In this document: piece by piece, positions 16,448-23,876 of the stretch | Numbering within the stretch: position 1 is the stretch's first letter | How the letters are laid out: each line of letters starts with the position of its first letter | Assembly: GCA_947631805.1 (NCBI GenBank) | Contig: CANRNA010000262.1 | Location: forward strand, 1 to 52,963 | DNA from: an uncultured Oscillospiraceae bacterium | GTDB taxonomy: Bacteria > Bacillota > Clostridia > Oscillospirales > Oscillospiraceae | Length of the DNA: 52,963 nucleotides | Reading direction: 5' to 3' | The notes under the pieces: model-generated | What the model saw: only the letters and a program-made list of their open reading frames with translations | What the model was told of the DNA's origin: nothing | Database searches by the model: none | Translations under genes and position numbers: made by a program

Positions 16448-16491
16448 AAAAAATACGCCCTAGACTTGTGCGCATTGCACAGTCTAGGGCG
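16448..16491 (-). terminator. Terminator of the late operon
   Basis: Stem CGCCCTAGACT (16456-16466) / AGTCTAGGGCG (16481-16491), extended by GTGC/GCAC pairing, followed on the minus strand by TATTTTTT. It lies after the last lysis-cassette gene and separates late genes from attL module A. Confidence 0.85.
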
Positions 16492-16518
16492 AATATTGGT
16501 TATTGAGGGGTGGCGTGA

Positions 16519-16797
16519 TTATACCCGGCGGCCATTGTGTCCAAAATGGACACCGGGGGACGGGCGCGGTTGCGCCAGTTTGTAAGCCTGGAGGGCTTGC
16601 ACACGCGCCAGGGCGTCATATAAGTCGCTTATGCGCTCCACTATACCATCCGCCAGGTTGCCCAGCTCAGCCGGGCCCAGGGCCGTCCAGTTGGGCGGGA
16701 GCATGGTCTGCCGGGGCGCGTCAATGGCCAGGAAGGTCCAGTAGCAGCATATTGCCACGATGACGGCCAGGGCTATGATTTTGGACGCCGCCCGCAT
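16519..16797 (-). CDS. Small single-pass membrane protein of the lysis cassette
   Basis: Protein of 92 aa. N-terminal hydrophobic segment IIALAVIVAICCYWTFLAI, then a helical region (LGNLADGIVERISDLYDALARVQAL). The ATG at 16797 overlaps the endolysin stop region; the longer frame to 16857 lies within endolysin. The position after endolysin suggests a lysis accessory, but no spanin-like function is expected in a Gram-positive host. Confidence 0.7.
   Translation of the reverse strand: MRAASKIIALAVIVAICCYWTFLAIDAPRQTMLPPNWTALGPAELGNLADGIVERISDLYDALARVQALQAYKLAQPRPSPGVHFGHNGRRV
16528..16554. repeat. 27-bp repeat with palindrome, copy 1
   Basis: Identical over 27 bases to 38882-38908. The core GTGTCCA-AAA-TGGACAC is an inverted repeat. 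It lies in coding sequence but in a different reading frame from copy 2, so conservation is at DNA level. Confidence 0.8.
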
Positions 16798-16799
16798 GG

Positions 16800-17699
16800 T
16801 CACACCAATGCGGTGAGCATGGCGGCCCAGGTTTTGGGCCCGACCGCCCCGTCCCACTGAGAGGGGTCGCCGGGGAAAAGCTGCCGCTGGATTTTAACCA
16901 CGGCGGCCTTGGTATTGGCGCCGTACTCACCATCGGCGGTTATGGGCTTACCGTCCGCGCCAGTGGCCCCCCGGGAGAAACATATCCGCTGCACGGTCTT
17001 TACTTCCGCCCCGGTGGAGCCCACCTGCAGGGCGTGGAGGGTGACGGTGCATTCCTCGCCCACGACGGGCGACGGGGCCGGGGCGGGCTCGCCGCCCGTG
17101 CCGCCGGTGGACGTCCCGGCGGTGTCGTACTTGGGATGACCGTACCCGGCGATGTAGGTGCTGGACTTGTTGTACACGTTGCGCTGCACCCTATCGGAGG
17201 CATTGCCCTCCACCACAGTCACCTGGTTGGCGCTCACCGCTACCACAATGCCCGTATGGACCAGTTCGCCGCCCTGCTGGAAAAAGACCTGGTCGCCCTC
17301 CTGGGGCTCCCGGTCATAGCGGCCCTGTGCCTTGTAGTAGCTGGCGCTGTACGGGCAGGCCGCTCCCAGCGTCCCTGTCTGGCACTCCACCAGCTGGCCC
17401 TCCGTCTTCCCGAAAGCCTTGAAGAAGCACCAGTCAACGAACACGTCACACCAGGCGTAGCCGTTTTTGTTGCCGTTGTAATACCCGGCGGCGTAGAGGT
17501 CCCGGGCGTACTTGGTCCAGTTGCCGCTCCCGGCGTTGGCCGTGGCAAGGTCCAGGTCCTTGTTGCTGGCCTTCTCCCGGTAGCCCACCTCCGCCAGCGC
17601 TATAGCGACCACCTTTGCCGCCAGCGCCGGGGACACTGCTACAATGGATGCTACCTCATCCGCGACGGCCTGCACCGCCGCCTTTGCCTCATCCGGCAT
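16800..17699 (-). CDS. Endolysin: CHAP-type amidase/peptidase with peptidoglycan-binding domain
   Basis: Protein of 299 aa. Residues about 30-180 are CHAP-like: the candidate catalytic triad is Cys84 in YAWCDVFVDW, His148 in LVHTGIV and Asn166 in VVEGN. A Pro-rich linker (about 200-212) leads to a PG_binding_1 domain (LQVGSTGAEVKTVQRI... GPKTWAAML). No signal peptide, so release depends on the holins just upstream. Confidence 0.9.
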   Translation of the reverse strand: MPDEAKAAVQAVADEVASIVAVSPALAAKVVAIALAEVGYREKASNKDLDLATANAGSGNWTKYARDLYAAGYYNGNKNGYAWCDVFVDWCFFKAFGKTEGQLVECQTGTLGAACPYSASYYKAQGRYDREPQEGDQVFFQQGGELVHTGIVVAVSANQVTVVEGNASDRVQRNVYNKSSTYIAGYGHPKYDTAGTSTGGTGGEPAPAPSPVVGEECTVTLHALQVGSTGAEVKTVQRICFSRGATGADGKPITADGEYGANTKAAVVKIQRQLFPGDPSQWDGAVGPKTWAAMLTALV

Positions 17700-17786
17700 A
17701 ATTATCCCTCCATTTCTTTAAGCCCGCACGGCTTGAGACCGTGCGGGCGCATAATTGATCTCGGTTAAACCTTGGTTAGACCTTGG

Positions 17787-18227
17787 TTAACCCTGGGTGA
17801 GCTGCTTGATAGCCTGGTGCAAACCGGTGGCCGCCAGGCCGCTGATAACACCACTCGCCAGGGCGTATATCAGGTTAGAGCCCTGGAAGCTGGGCATTAC
17901 ATAAAAGGCCGCAATCCCAACGGCGCCGCCCGCTGCCCCCACTATCACGGGGATGTATTTATTATCCAGGGGGCTTACTTTTACGGCCAAACCTACCAGC
18001 AGGCACAGGATGACGATTTCCGGGACCGTCTGCACGCCCATAAAGCTTTCTATCCCGCCGCCCTCATCCTCGGGGGCCGGGACGGTCTCAGCCGGTACGG
18101 TAGCAGCGGGGGTGTCGGTGGCCCCGGCGTCTTCCGGGCCCTCTTCCGCCCACACGGTGACGGACAAGGCACCGGCAAACGTGACGGCCAGGGCCAAAAT
18201 CATAAGCGCGATGATGATCTTTTTCAT
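17787..18227 (-). CDS. Phage holin-like membrane protein with signal peptide
   Basis: Protein of 146 aa. Start at 18227 follows an AAGGAAAG ribosome binding site. It has a signal-peptide-like N-terminus (ALMILALAVTFAGALSVTVWA), an acidic Pro/Thr linker, then three hydrophobic segments ending IKQLTQG, resembling A118-type holins. It lies between a second holin and the endolysin. One of the pair may be the antiholin or pinholin. Confidence 0.8.
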   Translation of the reverse strand: MKKIIIALMILALAVTFAGALSVTVWAEEGPEDAGATDTPAATVPAETVPAPEDEGGGIESFMGVQTVPEIVILCLLVGLAVKVSPLDNKYIPVIVGAAGGAVGIAAFYVMPSFQGSNLIYALASGVISGLAATGLHQAIKQLTQG

Positions 18228-18255
18228 GGTTTTCTTTCCTTTCTGTTGTGTAAAA

Positions 18256-18693
18256 TTATTTGTCTTCGCCGTCTTTACCGGCGGCATTTGTTGTCAGGAT
18301 GTCTATGGCCTTTGTTATGGCCGCCGGGAGGGGCAGGCCCATTAACCCGGCGTTCTCCGTGATGCTTATGACCTCATTGGCCGTAAAGCCGATTATCACC
18401 CCATCCCGGATATAACTGGAGCCTATTGCCATATCCAGCCGGGCGGCGATGAGCACTATCAAGAGGGTCATGCCCTTGCGGCAAAGCCCCTTCCACCCGG
18501 CCCGGCTCTCCAGGGCCCCGTTGGCGCTCTTTTTCGAGGCGTGGAACACCCCGGCCACGATGAAGCCGGATATGTAATCCACGGCCATACAGATGAGCAG
18601 CGTCCCGGTGGCGGCATCCCATCCGCCGAACAGGGAGGCAATAAAGCCCCCTATGGCCCCGGCGGCGGTGCATACAGCGGTTTTTATCTCCAT
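18256..18693 (-). CDS. Phage holin (holin_4_1/TcdE-like)
   Basis: Protein of 145 aa with three to four hydrophobic segments. The MAVDYISGFIVAG motif and SRAGWKGLCRKG loop are characteristic of the toxin secretion/phage lysis holin family. It makes the membrane lesion releasing endolysin. It is followed directly by the second holin. Confidence 0.9.
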   Translation of the reverse strand: MEIKTAVCTAAGAIGGFIASLFGGWDAATGTLLICMAVDYISGFIVAGVFHASKKSANGALESRAGWKGLCRKGMTLLIVLIAARLDMAIGSSYIRDGVIIGFTANEVISITENAGLMGLPLPAAITKAIDILTTNAAGKDGEDK

Positions 18694-18704
18694 GCTCTCT
18701 CCTC

Positions 18705-18932
18705 CTATCCCTTTACGCCTTGCGCCCCTGCCCCCTGGGTGGGGGCACGGGGCGTGTACGGCCTAATCCCGTCATGCAGCCGGGCGGCCTCGCGGATATC
18801 CCGCACGCACGGGAGCTTATCCGCCTCCGCCACCGTGACGGCCTGGGCCAGGGCTTTATAGAGCTCTGTTATCGCCCGGGCCTGCAGCCGGATTATCTCC
18901 TCCTGGAGCTCCAATATCTCCAGGGCCGTCAT
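18705..18932 (-). CDS. Small coiled-coil tail-region protein
   Basis: Protein of 75 aa. The N-terminal half is a regular helix (EILELQEEIIRLQARAITELYKAL) and the C-terminus is Pro-rich. Its ATG overlaps the XkdX-like stop (ATGA). Lies between tail and holin genes; function unknown. Confidence 0.65.
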   Translation of the reverse strand: MTALEILELQEEIIRLQARAITELYKALAQAVTVAEADKLPCVRDIREAARLHDGIRPYTPRAPTQGAGAQGVKG

Positions 18933-19024
18933 AAAAGGGCCTCCACGGCGGCCCGGTACTTTTCCGGCACCTGGGCCAGGGTCAGGCGGCCCAGCCGCAC
19001 CTGCACCGCGTAAAATACTGCCAT
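18929..19024 (-). CDS. XkdX-family small protein
   Basis: Very short gene of 31 aa with ATG at 19024 after GGGGGTGAGC. The sequence runs V-R-L-G-R-L-T-L, then QVPEKYRAAVE, matching the XkdX pattern of tiny phage proteins found between tail fibre and holin genes. Its overlaps with both neighbours support translation. Confidence 0.75.
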   Translation of the reverse strand: MAVFYAVQVRLGRLTLAQVPEKYRAAVEALL

Positions 19025-19025
19025 A

Positions 19026-19370
19026 TCAGCTCACCCCCAAATCGCCGTACATCGTCCCGGCTATCTCCAGCATGGCCGCCTCCAAGCCCTCCACCCTCTC
19101 CAGGATGGTAGGGGCCGGGTAGACCGGCGGGGGCACGGGCGGGTCGTCAAAGAGCTCGTCAAAGCGCTCAGATACTTCCCCGGCGGTGATGGCCGCCCGG
19201 AAATACACCTCATCCGCCGCCCAGACGGTCTCCGTCTCTCCCTCGGGGCCGCCCTGCTGCTCCACCTGCCGGATATTGCGCCTCAGCCACACGTCAGCCT
19301 CGGGCCTCCCCGGGAGCTGCATATATGTGACCGCTTGGGGCCTCGCGTTGTAATATGCCTCTGTTGTCAT
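19026..19370 (-). CDS. Hypothetical tail-region protein
   Basis: Protein of 114 aa. An N-terminal globular segment is followed by a Pro-rich hinge (DDPPVPPPVYPAP) and a C-terminal helix. A strong AAGGGAGG precedes the ATG. It overlaps the 3' end of the reverse transcriptase gene by 77 bases. No Avd similarity is seen, though Avd is also small. Possibly a tail-tip accessory protein. Confidence 0.65.
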   Translation of the reverse strand: MTTEAYYNARPQAVTYMQLPGRPEADVWLRRNIRQVEQQGGPEGETETVWAADEVYFRAAITAGEVSERFDELFDDPPVPPPVYPAPTILERVEGLEAAMLEIAGTMYGDLGVS

Positions 19371-20031
19371 TGTGCTTACCTCCCTTTTTTGCCGCCTCAG
19401 ATATCACGGCGGCGCATTTTGCCCACACGGGTCCCATCCAGCGGATGACCCGGCGGGAGTCTGTGTGTCTGTACCGGCCTGCCCGGGCCGCTGCCCGGTG
19501 CTTTTGGCCCGGCGTGAAATAGCCCTTGTATGCCATTACCCGGCCCGCCAGTCCCGGCGATACCGGGCCGCGGGCCGCCCGCCTTGTTGCCCGGCGGGCG
19601 CGGAGAAATATCCTGGGCCGCACCGTCATGCGGCCGCTGTCGTGGATGACGTATCCCATGGTGTCAAGGGGCGTATCCTCCCATCTGTGGATGTGCCAGC
19701 CCTCTTTGACCTCCAGGCACAGCGTGTCGCCTATGTACCGGATGAGCATCCGCGCCGCCCTGAGCACGTCCCGCCGGTTGAAGCCGGTCAGGATGATGTC
19801 ATCCATGTGCGTGACGCAGCACGTCACCAGCGGCACGGGCTTGCCCCGGCGGGCCTTATGGAGGCCCGTCACATAGCGCCAGGCGAAGGACATAAGGTAC
19901 TGGCACGCCCTCTCGGATACCAGCGCCCCGATCAGCAGCCCCTTATTGCCGTCCACCCGGTGGCTGGCAAGCAAGGTCTCCCACAGCCACAAAATATCTG
20001 TGTTGCCACAGTCCCGGCGGAAAAGCTCCAA
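19294..20031 (-). CDS. DGR reverse transcriptase, C-terminal part (frameshifted)
   Basis: 245 aa from an unusual TTG; it is really the +1 continuation of the gene at 20039. It holds the palm catalytic box in VTHMDDIILTG. The family has YxDD; here the first residue is His. It also has the motif 4-like LLIGALVSERACQYLMSFAW and the thumb region. With one T removed near 20067 the two parts join as DIRQCF-GSTRLEVFLELF, giving a protein of about 437 aa. It should copy the TR RNA into mutagenised cDNA. Confidence 0.85.
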   Translation of the reverse strand: MELFRRDCGNTDILWLWETLLASHRVDGNKGLLIGALVSERACQYLMSFAWRYVTGLHKARRGKPVPLVTCCVTHMDDIILTGFNRRDVLRAARMLIRYIGDTLCLEVKEGWHIHRWEDTPLDTMGYVIHDSGRMTVRPRIFLRARRATRRAARGPVSPGLAGRVMAYKGYFTPGQKHRAAARAGRYRHTDSRRVIRWMGPVWAKCAAVISEAAKKGGKHNDNRGILQREAPSGHIYAAPGEARG

Positions 20032-20038
20032 AAAGACC

Positions 20039-20608
20039 TCAAGCCGGGTCGAGCCGAAAGCACTGGCGGATATCCAGCTTTACATGGTACCGCATCCGCT
20101 TGGAGTACCGCTGTCCATGGGCGGCCGCCCACCGGGCCGCCCGGTTGTCCGCCTGCTTTTTGTCTCTGAGATAGTGGGCCCCGGCCACCGTGCCGTAGCC
20201 CTTGCGGCTGGAAAACTGTTGGTCAACTATCCGCCGCCTCCATATCTCCCCACACGACTTGTCCGCGATATGGTCATAGACCTGCTGCATGGCGCTCTCC
20301 CGGCCTATCTTGCGCAGTTTGCCGCTTGAGCCGTCCACGCGCTCTTTTATCCGGGGGCGGCTCAGTCTCAGGTCCCGGCGGGAGATACCCTGCGTGGCCG
20401 CTATGGCTATGCGCATGGAGGGCCCGTCGAAGGGCTCGTCCAGGTTCTCCCGCATGGCCCGGTAGTATTCCGCCGGGTCCATCCCGCCCACGTTGATAAG
20501 CAGGCGGCGGAAGTCGTCCCTCTCTTTGTGCCGGTCTATGCACTCGCGGACCCAGGGATACACCGTTTTCGGGTCCCTTATGTTGATATGCTTACAGCTT
20601 CTTCTCAT
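20039..20608 (-). CDS. DGR reverse transcriptase, N-terminal part (frameshifted)
   Basis: 189 aa from an ATG behind AAGGGAG. It contains the finger region (SSRKGYGTVAGAH) and the first catalytic Asp in YHVKLDIRQCF, then stops after RLDPA. Other reverse transcriptases continue after the Phe with a D-S-I-D-H-E-x-L-L-like stretch, found here in the +1 frame. The gene therefore carries a one-base insertion (TTT for TT). It lies downstream of target gene and TR, the usual DGR order. Confidence 0.85.
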   Translation of the reverse strand: MRRSCKHINIRDPKTVYPWVRECIDRHKERDDFRRLLINVGGMDPAEYYRAMRENLDEPFDGPSMRIAIAATQGISRRDLRLSRPRIKERVDGSSGKLRKIGRESAMQQVYDHIADKSCGEIWRRRIVDQQFSSRKGYGTVAGAHYLRDKKQADNRAARWAAAHGQRYSKRMRYHVKLDIRQCFRLDPA

Positions 20609-20783
20609 TGCTGTTACTCCCTTTCTGGATAGCGCGGGACGTTCGTGCCCTCAGGACCTACCAGCCCCGCCGTGTTGCTATGCAATTTCGCCCGCAGGCC
20701 AGGGACGGCCCCAAACGGGGCCGCCTGCCGCTGTTTTCCGCGGCCGCCGTATAGCCCAATAAAAAATGATATCGCTTTATCCA

Positions 20784-20892
20784 GATAGCCGCCGCAGGAT
20801 GTTCCAGTTCCCGTTCCCGAGGCCGTTGTTCACGTTGCCGCACGAGAGGCCCGCGTTCGTCACGCCGTTGTTCAGGTTCCCGAAGGCAAGGA
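20784..20892 (-). repeat. DGR template repeat (TR)
   Basis: 109-bp non-coding repeat matching VR at 21009-21117. In the coding direction it carries AAC codons at the variable positions. It differs from VR at 11 places; all are A in TR (11 of about 23 adenines) and none of the other 86 positions differ. The gene-free stretch 20609-20974 holds this TR, its flanks (including a GGCCCC/GGGGCC hairpin at 20708-20723) and the post-VR stem-loop. Confidence 0.95.
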
Positions 20893-20947
20893 CGGAAAAG
20901 TTCCCGCGCTGGGCTATACGACCCTGTATCATGTTTGTAAGGTACTC

Positions 20948-20964
20948 AGGGGGCGCTGCCCCCT
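20948..20964. repeat. Stem-loop just after the DGR target gene
   Basis: AGGGGGC (20948-20954) / GCCCCCT (20958-20964) with a 3-base loop, 10 bases after the target stop codon and 44 bases from VR. DNA hairpins or cruciforms beside VR assist target recognition in the Bordetella phage DGR; that role here is inferred. It may also act as a weak terminator. Confidence 0.6.
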
Positions 20965-20974
20965 CTTGGCCGCT

Positions 20975-22693
20975 TTACGCGGCCAATTCACCCCGGTTTC
21001 CGTTCGGCGAAAGCCGCCGCAGGATGCCCCAGTACCCGTTCCCGAGGCCGCCGTTCACGTTGCCGCACGAGAGGCCCGCGATCGGCACGCCGCTGCCCAG
21101 GTTCCCGAAGGCAAGGAACTCCCGCTCCGCCCGGGCCGCCCCCGCGCTCTGGTAGAGCGCGTCACGGGTCAGGGTGGTGGAGGAGCCGCCCACCATAACG
21201 GGGAACGTCACGCCCTGACGGTATCCCATCCGCTTGATATACTTCCATCCGGCGGCGCCGTCTTGCGGGCAGGCCACGCCGGACGCCTTGTATTTTGCGG
21301 TGATGGCGGTGGATTGATCTGCCGTCCGCGTCACGACCCAGGGCTCATAGGTGTACCCGGCGGCATCTGAGCCGGACAGGAGGATAATGGCGTCCCCCAA
21401 TACCTCATAGCCGCCCATCATGTACTCTATGCCCTGTAGCCTCGCCGGGTACTTGCCCGACGTGCAATTTACCGGGCTGCCGTCGTTTCCCTTTACCCCG
21501 TCCGTGGAGCCCGTAGGCCAGTGGAAAGAGCTTATCACGGTCACACCCTGGGTGGTCGTCGCCGTCCCGGCGGTGGTGTCAAAGGTATCCGCCGTGTCCA
21601 CGTATACGGCCGTATATTGGGTATTAGAAACGGTCACGGTCTCCACCTTGGTCACGATGGCCCCGGCCTGTGTGGTGATGGAGTACATGGCGGCCTGGCC
21701 GCGGTCCGCGTTGCCCGCGCTGTTGCCTATGAGCACGCCCATCCCCGGCGAGATGTTGGCCCCCTGGGCGGTTGTCACCAGCACCCGGCGCACGCCCGTC
21801 TCCCCCACCGCCGCCGGGTACTGCCAGTTGTTGGCGCTGCATCCGGCTATGAGGGTGTCCATGGTAAGAGAGGCGTATTTAATCCGCATCATGAGCTGGA
21901 GCCAGGTCAGGTCTACAACGGACATACCGCTATATTGTGCTCCATTCTTTTTGATGACACTTTGCGAGGTGTTGTGGCTCTGCCAGGCGGTGGGGATTAC
22001 CCCGGCGCAGGACGTGGCCTTGCCGTCCGCCGCGGTCCCGCTGGCGTACTTCGCCGCCAGCCGCCAGGGCCGGTGGCCGCCGCCGGGCCGGGCCGTCCCC
22101 CCCTCCATCTCAAGGGACGCGATAGGGGCGCCCGCGTGGGTGCAATAGCCCCACGTCTCCGTGGTGGCCGTCTCCGCGACATACATATAGCCGCCCATCT
22201 GCATGACGCCCACCAGCTTTGCAGGGTTGTGTCGCTCAAAGCCCGGCGTGATGCCGCATATCTGCGTTATGACCGGCTCCAGGGTGTCCCCGTCCACCTC
22301 CCAGTTGACATCCGTGGGGGCAAAAAACGGGCTGCCCGCATAGTCGTCCCGGTTCGCGGCGGTGTCGGTGCTGGGCGTACACTCCAGCTCCGCGTTGTCC
22401 CCGCCCTTTGTGCCGGTGGATACCTCAGACGTGGCCGGGAGGTAAAACTCGCTCCACCCGTGCCAGTCCGGCCGGGTGAGCTCATACCACTTATCACACA
22501 GGGCGGTGAGCTGCTTTGCATCCGCCTCCAGGGCCCCGTTGTCAACAAACCAGTCGTGCATAACACGCCGGTAGGTCTTCTCCGTCCCGTCCAGTTGGTA
22601 CAGCTCCCGGCCCATGGCCCCCCGTATCCCCTTCACCGCCGCCGTAAGCTCATCCATTTGCGCGGCGTTGGGTAAAATATTTCCGATGCTCAT
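20975..22693 (-). CDS. DGR target protein: variable baseplate/receptor-binding protein
   Basis: Protein of 572 aa beginning MSIGNILPNAAQMDELTAAV. The centre is rich in Trp, Gly and Thr; the C-terminal part resembles a C-type-lectin-like display fold (GYWGILRRLSPNGNRG). The last ~45 residues are encoded by VR, with changed positions Gly, Ser, Pro, Ile, Gly, Tyr, Gly where TR would give Asn or Thr. Encoded after Tal and the BppU-like protein, so probably at the tail tip contacting the host surface. It would change host recognition by DGR mutagenesis. Confidence 0.9.
   Translation of the reverse strand: MSIGNILPNAAQMDELTAAVKGIRGAMGRELYQLDGTEKTYRRVMHDWFVDNGALEADAKQLTALCDKWYELTRPDWHGWSEFYLPATSEVSTGTKGGDNAELECTPSTDTAANRDDYAGSPFFAPTDVNWEVDGDTLEPVITQICGITPGFERHNPAKLVGVMQMGGYMYVAETATTETWGYCTHAGAPIASLEMEGGTARPGGGHRPWRLAAKYASGTAADGKATSCAGVIPTAWQSHNTSQSVIKKNGAQYSGMSVVDLTWLQLMMRIKYASLTMDTLIAGCSANNWQYPAAVGETGVRRVLVTTAQGANISPGMGVLIGNSAGNADRGQAAMYSITTQAGAIVTKVETVTVSNTQYTAVYVDTADTFDTTAGTATTTQGVTVISSFHWPTGSTDGVKGNDGSPVNCTSGKYPARLQGIEYMMGGYEVLGDAIILLSGSDAAGYTYEPWVVTRTADQSTAITAKYKASGVACPQDGAAGWKYIKRMGYRQGVTFPVMVGGSSTTLTRDALYQSAGAARAEREFLAFGNLGSGVPIAGLSCGNVNGGLGNGYWGILRRLSPNGNRGELAA
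21009..21117 (-). repeat. DGR variable repeat (VR)
   Basis: 109-bp 3' segment of the target gene. Codon changes relative to TR: AAC to GGC three times, AAC to AGC, AAC to ATC, AAC to TAC, ACG to CCG, plus a silent CTA to CTT. Every change is at a TR adenine, showing the locus has undergone mutagenic homing in the past. Confidence 0.95.
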
Positions 22694-22705
22694 ACAAACC
22701 CTCCT

Positions 22706-23548
22706 TTAGGTCGTTTTTTCGTCGGACACCAGGACTAGGTGCCCAGAACGTATATACATCTTGGTGGCCCATTTTTTGCGGTCGTCATCATCCGTGATGA
22801 TAAGCGTTTCCATGCCACCCTCTACGGCCTCAGCGGCGGTATTGGCTCGGGTCGCCGCCTTATCAGCCGTCCCGGCGGCCGCGGTCGCCGCGCTGGCCGC
22901 CGTATTTGCGGCCCCGGTGGCCGTCTGGGCGTCCTTTATGGCCTTTGCCGTATCAGTCGCCCGCTTTTGTTCTGCACTCTCCCGGGCCGTTTCCGCGGTC
23001 ACTCGGGCCGCCTCAGCGGTCCCGCGCTGCTTTTCTGCGTTCGCCCGGGCGGTTTCTGCGGCGGCCCGCTCGCTCTCCGCCTTGTTCGCGGCCACAGTCG
23101 CCTCATTTGCCGCCTCTGTCGCCTCCCGGGCCTTTGCCGTGGCCTCCAGCATGGTGCCCAGCTCGTCAGAGCTGGCAAGCCCATCCCCCACCGGGGCGGC
23201 CTCCACATATAAGTCGAAAACGGCGTTAGACAGCACCGCGCTGCCCTTTGCCAGATACACGTCCGCCTGGCAGCGGCCCGGCCAGGCCACCGCCTGGGCG
23301 CTCAGCGGGGCTGTAATGGTCCCGTCCTTTTCGATGGTCACAGGATAGTCAACGCTGTGGCCGTCGCCCTTTTTGACCCGGAGGGCGGCAACAGCGCCGC
23401 TCTCCGGGGTGAGCTTGACGCCAGAGGCGGTCAGCGTGATCTTAAGCACCCGGGCGGTGTCGCCCTGCTTTGCAAAGACGGTCACCCGCTTGCCTCTATC
23501 GTTGTACACATCCAGCGTGATGCTCTTGCTGTATTCCATGGGGGTCAC
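22706..23548 (-). CDS. BppU-like baseplate protein with Ala-rich coiled coil
   Basis: Protein of 280 aa. Residues 1-125 resemble the BppU N-terminal domain (ITLDVYNDRGKRVTVFAKQGD). Residues about 135-245 are a low-complexity Ala/Glu/Thr coiled coil. The C-terminus (WATKMYIRSGHLVL) may interact with the next protein. Such proteins link the baseplate to the receptor-binding protein, here the DGR target. Confidence 0.78.
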   Translation of the reverse strand: MTPMEYSKSITLDVYNDRGKRVTVFAKQGDTARVLKITLTASGVKLTPESGAVAALRVKKGDGHSVDYPVTIEKDGTITAPLSAQAVAWPGRCQADVYLAKGSAVLSNAVFDLYVEAAPVGDGLASSDELGTMLEATAKAREATEAANEATVAANKAESERAAAETARANAEKQRGTAEAARVTAETARESAEQKRATDTAKAIKDAQTATGAANTAASAATAAAGTADKAATRANTAAEAVEGGMETLIITDDDDRKKWATKMYIRSGHLVLVSDEKTT

Positions 23549-23577
23549 CTCCTCTATCCGCCTGGGCCCCGGCAGGC

Positions 23578-23805
23578 TCAGTAAAGGTCGTAGAGCTTAG
23601 GGCCGCCGATGGCGCCCACATACCACACACCGCCCTCAGGGTCGTAGACGGCGGGGACGCCGTAGAAATCCCGTAAGCCCTGGCCCAGCTCTCTGTTCTC
23701 CCGCTCCATATCCTCCCGGGATTCTTGGTCATTATGCCAGGCGGCGGAGTTTGCCTTCATTTCGTGCACAATGATGGCCACTCGCAAAAGGTTATAAATT
23801 TCCAT
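23578..23805 (-). CDS. Hypothetical small tail-region protein
   Basis: Protein of 75 aa; helical N-terminal half (REDMERENRELGQGLRDFY) and a C-terminal VYDPEGGVWYVGAIGG segment. Not recognised. Between Tal and the BppU-like gene. Confidence 0.6.
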   Translation of the reverse strand: MEIYNLLRVAIIVHEMKANSAAWHNDQESREDMERENRELGQGLRDFYGVPAVYDPEGGVWYVGAIGGPKLYDLY

Positions 23806-23876
23806 TTTTATGCCTCCAAAAATTAAAAATTTATTTCGCGTTTATCTCTTGAAATCGAAACGATTTTCGCGGGATA

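Noticed and set aside
19294..20892. Retron (RT plus msr/msd RNA)
   Set aside because: A TR/VR pair with adenine-only differences, the target gene and the gene order fit a DGR; no msr-msd-type inverted repeats upstream of the RT.
20766..21370. Plus-strand frames across TR and VR
   Set aside because: Antisense shadows with Pro/Arg-rich repeats produced by the TR and VR; no translation signals.
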